Source: Desulfoprunum sp.
Lineage (GTDB): Bacteria; Desulfobacterota; Desulfobulbia; Desulfobulbales; Desulfocapsaceae
DNA: 5,398 bases
Direction: 5' to 3'
NCBI GenBank assembly: GCA_030696435.1
Contig: JAUYSF010000266.1
Coordinates: 1-5,398, forward strand
Shown: piece by piece, positions 1-5,387 of the stretch
Position numbering within the stretch: the first letter of the stretch is position 1
Layout of the letters: the number at the start of each line of letters is the position of its first letter
Notes under the pieces: generated by a model
The model's input: only the letters and a program-made list of their open reading frames with translations
What the model was told of the DNA's origin: nothing
The model's database searches: none
Position numbers and translations under genes: made by a program

Positions 1-111
1 CAATTCTTCTTTCGTGAACTTATCTCTTTCTAAGAGGGTCAACAGTTTTTTCAGCAAGTCTTGGTCATTAGAAAGTCTTCTTCGTTTGATTTTTGTGGTT
101 TTTTCTGCCAT
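1..111 (-). CDS. Conserved small basic protein of unknown function, 5' part only (left copy)
   Basis: The first 37 codons of a minus-strand gene, starting at ATG 109-111 and cut by the left window edge. Its bases are identical to the start of the complete 129-codon gene at 4998-5387, so the encoded residues are the same: a lysine/arginine-rich start (KIKRRR at residues 8-12 region) followed by a leucine-rich helix and the beginning of an apparent helix-turn-helix-like segment. A purine-rich ribosome binding site, AAAAGGAG at 121-128, lies 9 bases upstream of the ATG, which supports this start. Whether the copy is intact cannot be seen. Function unknown; see the full-length copy for domain remarks. 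Confidence 0.8.
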   Translation of the reverse strand, partial: MAEKTTKIKRRRLSNDQDLLKKLLTLLERDKFTKEEL

Positions 112-124
112 GGATATATTCTCC
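1..124. repeat. Terminal direct repeat, left copy
   Basis: Bases 1-117 match 5277-5393 exactly and in the same orientation. Just beyond, this copy reads GGATATATTCTCC where the right copy reads GGATATTCTCC, a 2-base (AT) difference; with that gap the match runs on to base 124, where the right copy meets the window edge. The repeat covers the first 37 codons of the small gene plus its ribosome binding site core. It could be a true second gene copy or a redundant end of a circular or tandem assembly. Confidence 0.95.
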
Positions 125-128
125 TTTT
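112..128 (-). promoter_or_regulatory. Ribosome binding site of the left small-gene copy
   Basis: Read on the minus strand: AAAAGGAG, then the 9-base spacer AATATATCC, then ATG. The right copy has the same GGAG but a 7-base spacer (AATATCC). The difference is one AT unit, the kind produced by slippage, and could alter translation efficiency slightly. Confidence 0.75.
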
Positions 129-337
129 GATTTAGAATAAATTTATTTTTTTGATCATCTTGCTTATATGCTGAGGAGCTTGCCGTCCTGCATTTTTGTT
201 CGATCTGACAGGAGACTCGACTCTCGCTTGCCGCCTAATCAATGACATGGATTAGCTATAATTACAGTTGATTTGCTGACTTGTAACGTATTGTTTGTAA
301 AATATATTTCTGCAAATGCCCCCCTCATTGCACGAAT

Positions 338-355
338 ATTGGGAGTTACCCCAAT
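338..355. repeat. Small hairpin, possible weak terminator on the plus strand
   Basis: ATTGGG (338-343) and CCCAAT (350-355) form a perfect 6-bp stem around a 6-base loop, followed by TTTAATAA. The short stem and broken T run make terminator function doubtful, and no plus-strand gene precedes it in the window. Confidence 0.3.
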
Positions 356-596
356 TTTAATAACCATTGAATTTTGCCACGGACCAATTTTATAATTTCA
401 TTATCAATGTTTTTCTAACTGGATACAATCTTCGAACTTCGGGTGCATTCAAATGTAATGCTGCACATCGTATAAGTCGTTTTATGGCGTGCTGAGTTGC
501 CAACTTGCTTGTGATCGAAGAATCTCAACAACTCTTTTTCAAGGTCTGCAGAGCGCAAAAGTAGTTTTTCTAAACTCATTTTATAATAAAAAGCGA

Positions 597-633
597 CAGA
601 TCAAATTTTTCATTAGTTTTCATTATTGATCTG
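597..633. repeat. 8-bp inverted repeat / hairpin
   Basis: CAGATCAA (597-604) and TTGATCTG (626-633) are perfect reverse complements separated by a 21-base AT-rich loop. The stem could form in RNA from either strand or be a dyad binding site. No neighbouring gene start explains it. Confidence 0.4.
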
Positions 634-800
634 GTCTTATTAAGATTCAGTAATTCCCGATATGTTTGTAGCGTAATGATATCTAGTTGATAGGCGAAGG
701 GCATCATGATTAGACGTAATGTTTTTTATTGATCCACGGGTTAACATATTATCCACTGCAGGTTGATAGGAGATATTTTGACTCGTGGCAGTAGCTGGCT

Positions 801-816
801 TGACTGATTCCAGTCA
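801..816. repeat. 6-bp stem, 4-base loop hairpin
   Basis: TGACTG (801-806), loop ATTC, CAGTCA (811-816): a compact perfect hairpin in the gene-free region. There is no T run after it on either strand, so it is not a classical intrinsic terminator. Confidence 0.4.
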
Positions 817-919
817 CCTGGTATCGCACTTCCCCGCCACATTTTCACATTTGAATGCAAGCCTTCCTTTTAGGACAAAAATCAACTTGAGAGGAGGAAG
901 ACAGAAAGTAGCCGATACC

Positions 920-941
920 ATCACCTATTGATCACCTATTG
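920..941. repeat. Perfect tandem duplication of an 11-mer
   Basis: ATCACCTATTG occurs twice back to back (920-930 and 931-941). Such a duplication can arise by replication slippage or be left when an inserted element excises precisely between duplicated target bases. Confidence 0.8.
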
Positions 942-1082
942 TATTCATTACCACATAATCAATACCAGGCCCAGCCCTTCAATCTATCTCAACCTTAATG
1001 ATTCGCTGATTTGATTTGTTTAAGCAGCCAATCTCTTATACCTTCAATAGCATAGGCTATCCGCCATGTACATATGTGATTA

Positions 1083-1110
1083 CTGCCGCCATCATCCGTC
1101 ATGTCGGCAG
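1083..1110. repeat. Strong GC-rich hairpin in the AT-rich region
   Basis: CTGCCG (1083-1088) pairs with CGGCAG (1105-1110); after one mismatch, CAT (1090-1092) pairs with ATG (1101-1103), leaving an 8-base loop. This is the most stable-looking stem in the gene-free stretch. On the plus strand a CTTTTT run lies about 10 bases downstream (1120-1125), too far for a standard terminator. On the minus strand it lies 270 bases beyond the SDR stop and could mark the 3' end of that transcript or protect it, which is inference. Confidence 0.45.
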
Positions 1111-1380
1111 GTACTCATCCCTTTTTAAGCGCCGTATATTTCCTGATTATTTTGATGATCGTTATTCTTCATGAACTGTCCAAGGCCATAGTAGTTCTAT
1201 CCATGGGAACGAAGGACCGACCCCAGAGAACGGGAAAGGCCTGCTGGGCTGATCCGCCGCATTGACTCCGACCAGGGGTAGATGCTCATTGCCGAGTGAC
1301 CCATATTGCTGGTCCTCTTCACCTTATCCCTGGTAGTCGGTGGATACAGCCAGAAAAACGGAATGCCGGAGCCTTGCAGA

Positions 1381-2877
1381 TCAGCCTTCCGTAACGCAGG
1401 ACGGGCCGCTCAGGACACGGACGCCGGCGGCTTTGACCATCTGCCTGAGCATGGGTTTGAACATCAGGGAGTGGGATGGGGCGATGATCCACCAATAGAT
1501 CCTACCCCAGAACCCACGTGGTACAAAGCTCGGGGTCATGCGCAGTTCGGTGGAGCCGTCCGGCAGCACCTGGACCCGGAAATCCAAAAGGGCCTCACCC
1601 GGAGCCAGCATCTCGGCCCGGAGCAGGAGATGGCGATGTTCCTCCACCGCCACCACGCGCCAGAAATCCAGATGGTCGCCCATGGCCACCGAATCCACGT
1701 GACGGCGCCCTCGGGACAGACCCGGACCGCCCAGCAGTTCGTCCACGAAGCCGCGCAGCCGCCAGAGGAAGGTGCCGAAATACCAGCCGGTGTCTCCGCC
1801 GATGCGCTTGACCACGTCCCATGCAAGTTCCGGTGGGCCATCCAGGGTTATGGAGAAGGTGTCCTGAAAGACCCTGGTCTCGGCTTTGTCCTGCCCTCCG
1901 GCCCACTCCGACAGACGGGTGGAACCCGCGTCAAAGCAGCTTGAGGCCACCTCGTTCCGATACACCTCCCCCAGAGCCTTGGTGATAGCATCACGGCAGG
2001 AGAGGAGCTTCTGCGGGATGACCTCGCGGATGCGTTCGTCGCGGCAGAGGATCTCATCGCGCATGCGTTCCACCAAGGGCCGAATGAGAGCAACGGATAC
2101 CGGGGTGACCAGATTCATCCACCCAATGGAAATCTGGTGGATGCGCATGGGCAGCACCAGGACGAGGCGTTTCGGCAGCCCGGCCTCTTCGGCATAGATG
2201 TGGAACAGTTCACGCCAGGTAAGCACCTCCGGACCGCCGATCTCATACACCTGCCCGGCGGTTTCCTGGTGTTCCAGGCAGCTGGCCAGATACTCGACCA
2301 CATTGGCGATGGCGATGGGCTGGCACTTGGCATCCATCCAGCGCGGGGCGAACATGACCCGCAGATTTCCACAGAAGGCCTGGATCATCTCGAAAGAGGC
2401 CCCGCCCGAGCCCAGGACCAGAGGCGCACGCAGCTGGGTCACCCTGGCGCCGCCCAGGGCCAGGATTTCACCGACCTCGTAGCGCGAGCGCAGCTGATCC
2501 GAGAGATGCGCCGGGTTGCCCAGACCGGTGAAATGGATGATCCAGTCCACCCCAGCTTCGCGCGCGGCGTGTACCGTGGAGTAGGCTATGCGCCTATCCA
2601 GGGTGGCGAAATCCTGTTCTCCGGGCCTGACGGAATGGATGAGATAGAACACCGCCCGGCAGCCGCGCATGGCCTCGGTGAGAACTGCGGTGTCCAGGGC
2701 GTCGGCCACGACGATCTCCAGGTTGGGATGGCTGCCCCAGGGCCGACCCTGGATTTTGCGGTCGGAGCGTCCTGCCGCGCGCACCTTCCAGCCGCGTTCG
2801 AGAAGAAGGGGCACCAGTCGTCCGCCCACATAGCCCGTGGCCCCCAACACCAGTACCGGTCTGGGATCTCGATCCAT
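1381..2877 (-). CDS. Atypical SDR / NAD(P)-binding protein with C-terminal DUF2867 domain
   Basis: A 498-residue protein. The N-terminal half is a Rossmann fold of the extended or atypical short-chain dehydrogenase (NmrA/NDUFA9-like) type: the strand VLVLGATGYVGG (8-19) holds the nucleotide-binding GxxGxxG, AAGR (34-37) follows strand 2, VVADALD (56-62) is the adenine-contacting acidic strand end, and FYLIHSV (77-83) matches this group's strand 4. The SRYEVGEIL segment (131-139) lacks the catalytic YxxxK, as is common in atypical members. Residues about 341-485 look like DUF2867, a family usually fused to such SDRs. The substrate is unknown; roles in lipid, quinone or pigment chemistry are suggested for relatives. 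No signal peptide or clear membrane segment is present. The ATG at 2875-2877 is chosen because GAAAGGA lies 6 bases upstream and the fold begins at once; the frame stays open to 3006, with weaker ATGs at 2928 and 3006. High GC content contrasts with both flanks. No operon partner is visible. Confidence 0.92.
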   Translation of the reverse strand: MDRDPRPVLVLGATGYVGGRLVPLLLERGWKVRAAGRSDRKIQGRPWGSHPNLEIVVADALDTAVLTEAMRGCRAVFYLIHSVRPGEQDFATLDRRIAYSTVHAAREAGVDWIIHFTGLGNPAHLSDQLRSRYEVGEILALGGARVTQLRAPLVLGSGGASFEMIQAFCGNLRVMFAPRWMDAKCQPIAIANVVEYLASCLEHQETAGQVYEIGGPEVLTWRELFHIYAEEAGLPKRLVLVLPMRIHQISIGWMNLVTPVSVALIRPLVERMRDEILCRDERIREVIPQKLLSCRDAITKALGEVYRNEVASSCFDAGSTRLSEWAGGQDKAETRVFQDTFSITLDGPPELAWDVVKRIGGDTGWYFGTFLWRLRGFVDELLGGPGLSRGRRHVDSVAMGDHLDFWRVVAVEEHRHLLLRAEMLAPGEALLDFRVQVLPDGSTELRMTPSFVPRGFWGRIYWWIIAPSHSLMFKPMLRQMVKAAGVRVLSGPSCVTEG

Positions 2878-2883
2878 ATCAGT

Positions 2884-2906
2884 TCCTTTCCCCCGCTCGA
2901 AGCGGG
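2884..2906 (-). promoter_or_regulatory. SDR ribosome binding site with an abutting GC-rich hairpin
   Basis: On the minus strand CCCGCT-TCG-AGCGGG (2906 to 2892) forms a perfect 6-bp stem with a 3-base loop, followed within two bases by GAAAGGA (2890-2884), then 6 bases to the ATG at 2877. The SD sequence supports this start. A stable stem immediately 5' of it could influence ribosome access or shield the transcript; that role is inference from position only. Confidence 0.5.
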
Positions 2907-2943
2907 TAATGCCGGTTTTCGACACCATGTACAACTCTCTGCA

Positions 2944-2997
2944 TATAAATTTCCTTCTGCTGGTCGAAATGAAAGATGGCAGGTATCTGCCTTCATT
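2944..2997 (-). promoter_or_regulatory. Possible SDR promoter overlapped by a palindrome
   Basis: On the minus strand TTCATT (2973-2968) and TTTATA (2949-2944) are separated by 18 bases, a weak match to -35/-10 elements. The putative -35 is one arm of an interrupted palindrome: AATGAA (2968-2973), AGAT, GGCAG (2978-2982), GTAT, CTGCC (2987-2991), TTCATT (2992-2997). Overlap of dyad and -35 is what one expects of an operator, but the promoter call itself is uncertain. Confidence 0.3.
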
Positions 2998-3079
2998 GAG
3001 GCTCAATTTCAGGCCAATTCCTCAAAGGTGGCCGCTGGTTACACTGCTGCGAAACTACCCTTTCACGTGAATTTTGGCA

Positions 3080-3232
3080 ATGAGATCATCAGTGGCCTGT
3101 GCGCACCAGAGCATTTCCCGGCATAAAACGCAGGTTTCTCGATTTCGTCTGCATCGAAAAGATCTGCCGGGAGGTCTGGATATCGTTTTACTCAAGGAGG
3201 CTACTGGAAAAATTGATTATGGATTGAACTGA
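3080..3232 (+). CDS. Short ORF, 50 codons, with RnpA-like stretch; possibly a gene remnant
   Basis: ATG at 3080 to TGA at 3230-3232. Residues 27-43 or so read FRLHRKDLPGGLDIVLLKE, which resembles the C-terminal part of the RNase P protein subunit (E. coli RnpA has FRLRQHELPAMDFVVVAKK at the equivalent place). The RNRxKR RNA-binding motif that should precede it is missing in this frame, though the next frame reads GIKRRFLDF just upstream, as if one frameshift separated the two halves. There is no good ribosome binding site before the ATG. RnpA is normally about 110-130 residues, so at best this is a broken fragment. Chance similarity is possible, and the call should be treated as a hypothesis. 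Confidence 0.2.
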   Translation: MRSSVACAHQSISRHKTQVSRFRLHRKDLPGGLDIVLLKEATGKIDYGLN

Positions 3233-3252
3233 TAGAAGATTCCCTCTACTAT
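3224..3252 (+). promoter_or_regulatory. Candidate sigma-70 promoter for the FliK-like gene
   Basis: TTGAAC (3224-3229), a 17-base spacer, and TACTAT (3247-3252): each box matches four of six consensus bases at the ideal spacing. It would start transcription about 100 bases before the likely start codon. I see no sigma-54 (GG-N10-GC) or sigma-28 flagellar promoter in the same stretch. Confidence 0.35.
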
Positions 3253-3282
3253 GCGCATATATTTTAAGATGCGAGAAACCAA

Positions 3283-3303
3283 CCGCTTCGCTTCCCGCAG
3301 CGG
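3283..3303. repeat. Small hairpin in the leader of the FliK-like gene
   Basis: CCGCT (3283-3287) and AGCGG (3299-3303) can pair around an 11-base loop, within the presumed 5' untranslated region. A 5-bp stem is weak support for regulation. Confidence 0.25.
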
Positions 3304-3363
3304 AATAATGTAATCTTAATGCGACACGCACTCTTTTGGTGCTTAGTGTTTTGGATTATGGCC

Positions 3364-4983
3364 ATGAATACAATCCCTTCGTTATCCGTTATCAGCCGCC
3401 TCGTCTCAACTGGGACACAAACCGGAGCCGGGCCAAAATCCATAGCAACAGGACCCGATCTGCCCGCCTTTACCCAGGGACAAACGCTTCGGGCAGTTGT
3501 CGTGGCGGAAAACGCTGGGAATCAGTTTACTCTGGAGACGGGAGGTAGCCGATTTGTGGTGGAATCGAGGGTCCCCCTTTCTCCCGGCCAATCCCTGAAT
3601 CTTCAAGTGCTATCGACAGACCCGAAAATTGAGCTACAGATAACCGAGGATCGGGGCAGTCAATTTTTGAGCCGTTCCCTTGCGTCAACCGGAAGCAACC
3701 GGGATCTTGCTTCATTTTTCACACTCCTGCAGCAGATTGCGCCATCCCAATTGCCAAATCTCAGTGGTTCAAGTCTCCAAACTCTCCAACAATTCGCTCT
3801 CCTGCAACAGGAAAATGCCCCCGGATTGGGAGGGAGCTCTGCGCAACAGGGCACGACCGGCCAAACATTGTCAGCGAGCGATTATGGACCGAAGGTTCTC
3901 CAGCAGATCTTTGTACAATTAGGGGCGCAGATAGAAAATCTTTTCGCCCAAGGCAAGGATCAGGCTGTTCTTGCCTCGGTAAAATCAGCCATCCAGGATG
4001 TTGCCCTGCTTTTTCAAGGTAAAGGGCAACTCTCTCAAGCTGCTTTATCCCAACTTGATCAACTCGCTCCATCAAGCAAACAATTGTTCGAAATTATCTC
4101 TTTGTTTCAGCAAAACAATACTGCCGGGCAGGGAGCGAAGGATGCGGTTTTCAATCAGTTGTTTCAACACCTGCAGCTGCAACCTAACCTGTTAAGCGCT
4201 GCGAATTCGGCAAATACCCTGAATACTCTCAATTCCGGTTTGGCTGAACTCGCGTTCCTCCTGAAGGGACCGGAGAGTCTGCTCCAGCTTTTTTCAACCA
4301 ACAGTCTGCAGAGCGGTCTGCTGACCCAATCGCAGGCAGAGGCCATTCTCTCCGCGCAGGGTGGCGCGGGCGGTTCCGAAAACAAGGGAGGGGAATTGTT
4401 GCAGCAGCTTGTCAATAAGCTTGGCCTGAACATGGAAGGCTTGTTGGCTGCGGGAAACAAGGAAGAAGCGGTTAAAACGGTCAAATTCGCCTTGATCGAG
4501 CTGGTGCAAAATTTTGCGGAACAGAGCAAGCTTTTAGAGAGCGGCAAGCATGCCCTGAACACCCTCGAATTCTTCCAGTTGACGCAACTGCAGGCAGGTC
4601 GTCAGAATACTCTGATTGTGCCGCTCCCCTTGCCTTTCCTTGAACAAGGCTATCTCGTTGTCGAGGACTACAAGGATCAATCGGGCCAGGACAGGCAAGG
4701 AAGGGAGATGCCAAAAAACTTTTCCTTATTTCTCAAGCTCTCACCGCTTGGCAATCTCAAGATAGATTTTCTCTCCAGTGGAGATGGAGTTTATATCCGC
4801 TTTAACTCTGAGTCAAAAGAGGTATCCGATTTTCTCGCCACCTTTAAAGATGAACTCGACAATGCCGTCTCGGATACGCGTGTACATGGGGTGAGTTTTA
4901 CGGAAAACGGCGAAGACCCCTTGACCGCAGTGCTCAAAAGAAGCCGGGCAGGCGCGGAATCCTTTATTAATGCAAAAGCTTGA
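3364..4983 (+). CDS. FliK-like flagellar hook-length control family protein
   Basis: A 539-residue protein from ATG 3364. Residues about 30-92 are beta-rich (QGQTLRAVVV through SLNLQVLSTDPKIELQI), like the N-terminal domain of long FliK-like proteins. Residues about 95-405 are Gln/Leu/Ser-rich, helical, low in aromatics and free of Cys, as in the flexible ruler region. Residues about 410-525 match the FliK C-terminal (Flg_hook) domain: PLPLPFLEQGYLVVED, then FSLFLKLSPLGNLKIDF, then GVYIRFNSESKEV and a terminal helix. In the family this protein is exported by the flagellar type III apparatus, measures the hook and acts on FlhB to switch substrate class; here that is inferred. Start choice is uncertain: the frame opens at 3319 and another ATG is at 3358. 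The upstream extension would add a hydrophobic FWCLVFWIMA segment, unlikely for a type III substrate, and no start has a strong ribosome binding site. A small flhB-like gene often follows in relatives; none does here. Confidence 0.8.
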   Translation: MNTIPSLSVISRLVSTGTQTGAGPKSIATGPDLPAFTQGQTLRAVVVAENAGNQFTLETGGSRFVVESRVPLSPGQSLNLQVLSTDPKIELQITEDRGSQFLSRSLASTGSNRDLASFFTLLQQIAPSQLPNLSGSSLQTLQQFALLQQENAPGLGGSSAQQGTTGQTLSASDYGPKVLQQIFVQLGAQIENLFAQGKDQAVLASVKSAIQDVALLFQGKGQLSQAALSQLDQLAPSSKQLFEIISLFQQNNTAGQGAKDAVFNQLFQHLQLQPNLLSAANSANTLNTLNSGLAELAFLLKGPESLLQLFSTNSLQSGLLTQSQAEAILSAQGGAGGSENKGGELLQQLVNKLGLNMEGLLAAGNKEEAVKTVKFALIELVQNFAEQSKLLESGKHALNTLEFFQLTQLQAGRQNTLIVPLPLPFLEQGYLVVEDYKDQSGQDRQGREMPKNFSLFLKLSPLGNLKIDFLSSGDGVYIRFNSESKEVSDFLATFKDELDNAVSDTRVHGVSFTENGEDPLTAVLKRSRAGAESFINAKA

Positions 4984-4994
4984 GAGATTCTCAA
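4980..4994. terminator. Short inverted repeat between convergent genes, weak terminator candidate
   Basis: TTGAGA (4980-4985), GAT, TCTCAA (4989-4994) is a perfect 6-bp dyad overlapping the FliK-like stop codon and filling most of the 14-base gap to the convergent small gene. It could serve both strands, but it is AT-rich and has no T run, so termination is only a possibility. Confidence 0.25.
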
Positions 4995-4997
4995 TTC

Positions 4998-5387
4998 CTA
5001 TTCATCATCACTAATAGTTGGTTTCAGAGTAATAAAGCCCTTACGACTACCAAAAGTCATTGTGTATTTCTGCCCATGCGCGACATCTTTACCCTCGAAC
5101 ATCCAAGCCGGAATAACAAGACCTTTTTTCTCTGAATACTGAGGACCTTTCTTTGCTCTTCCACCAGCCTTTTCGATAATATTTGAAAGGAAGGCACTAT
5201 TCCCGGCCAGTTTAACTGCAGCTAGAAGTAGGCTATCATTTATTTGTTTGGGGCTATCCAACTCAAGTTTTGCTGTCAATTCTTCTTTCGTGAACTTATC
5301 TCTTTCTAAGAGGGTCAACAGTTTTTTCAGCAAGTCTTGGTCATTAGAAAGTCTTCTTCGTTTGATTTTTGTGGTTTTTTCTGCCAT
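4998..5387 (-). CDS. Conserved small basic protein of unknown function, full length (right copy)
   Basis: A 129-residue protein that I do not recognise as a named family. Residues 1-13 are rich in Lys/Arg (KIKRRR), suggesting nucleic-acid contact. Residues 16-62 are helical; FTKEELTAKLELDSPKQIN (32-50) resembles a helix-turn-helix core followed by another helix. Residues 63-85 form a Gly/Lys-rich linker (AGGRAKKG). Residues 88-122 look like a small beta domain: KGLVIPAWMFEG, then GQKYTMTFGSRKGFITLKP. The tail ISDDE is acidic. There are no Cys residues, signal peptide or membrane helix, so it is likely a soluble cytoplasmic protein; a DNA-binding regulator is possible but not shown. The start is supported by GGAG (5395-5398) 7 bases upstream. 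It converges on the FliK-like gene with 14 bases between the stops. It is more AT-rich than the SDR, and its first 37 codons recur exactly at the left window edge, so the gene may be multi-copy. Confidence 0.8.
   Translation of the reverse strand: MAEKTTKIKRRRLSNDQDLLKKLLTLLERDKFTKEELTAKLELDSPKQINDSLLLAAVKLAGNSAFLSNIIEKAGGRAKKGPQYSEKKGLVIPAWMFEGKDVAHGQKYTMTFGSRKGFITLKPTISDDE

Larger units (their letters stand above)
444..859. repeat. 13-bp inverted repeat bounding a 416-bp segment
   Basis: TGCATTCAAATGT at 444-456 is the exact reverse complement of ACATTTGAATGCA at 847-859. The segment between is AT-rich, non-coding and contains two further hairpins (597-633, 801-816). The arrangement resembles the outline of a small non-autonomous element, but there is no target-site duplication at the outer edges (CTTCGGG on the left, AGCCTT on the right), so the assignment is weak. 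Confidence 0.35.
112..1380. other. Long gene-free region, AT-rich then GC-rich
   Basis: No reading frame of convincing length, start site or protein-like composition occurs here on either strand outside frames that run antisense into the SDR gene. Bases 112 to about 1190 are AT-rich with many stop codons in all frames; from about 1190 the sequence becomes GC-rich like the SDR gene, which suggests that the last 190 bases belong to the same ancestral segment as that gene (3' untranslated or decayed coding DNA). The AT-rich part contains several inverted repeats listed separately, a tandem 11-bp duplication, a Shine-Dalgarno-like GAGGAGG at 891-897 with no start codon after it, and one DnaA-box-like 9-mer (TTATCCACT, 749-757). 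It could be decayed genes, an untranslated RNA locus, or simply intergenic DNA; I cannot tell which. Confidence 0.6.

Noticed and set aside
425..445. A tRNA T-arm suggested by TTCGAAC
   Set aside because: No flanking T-stem, acceptor stem or anticodon arm can be assembled on either strand.
444..859. A classical insertion sequence
   Set aside because: There is no transposase frame inside and no target-site duplication outside the 13-bp arms.
891..910. A small gene after the strong GAGGAGG motif
   Set aside because: No ATG, GTG or TTG occurs at a usable distance and all frames close quickly.
1345..1380. An intrinsic terminator just after the SDR stop (CGGCATTCCG followed by TTTTT on the minus strand)
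   Set aside because: The stem would be only three base pairs long, too weak for an intrinsic terminator.
1306..1944. A 212-codon plus-strand frame beginning with a hydrophobic LVLFTLSLVVGG stretch like a signal peptide
   Set aside because: Most of it is antisense to the DUF2867 domain, it has no ATG start with a ribosome binding site, and its composition is that of a shadow frame (rich in Pro, His, Gln, Gly).
2137..3126. A 329-codon open frame on the plus strand across the SDR gene
   Set aside because: It is antisense to a clearly conserved Rossmann/DUF2867 protein, has no family-like motifs, and is the long shadow frame expected of GC-rich coding DNA.
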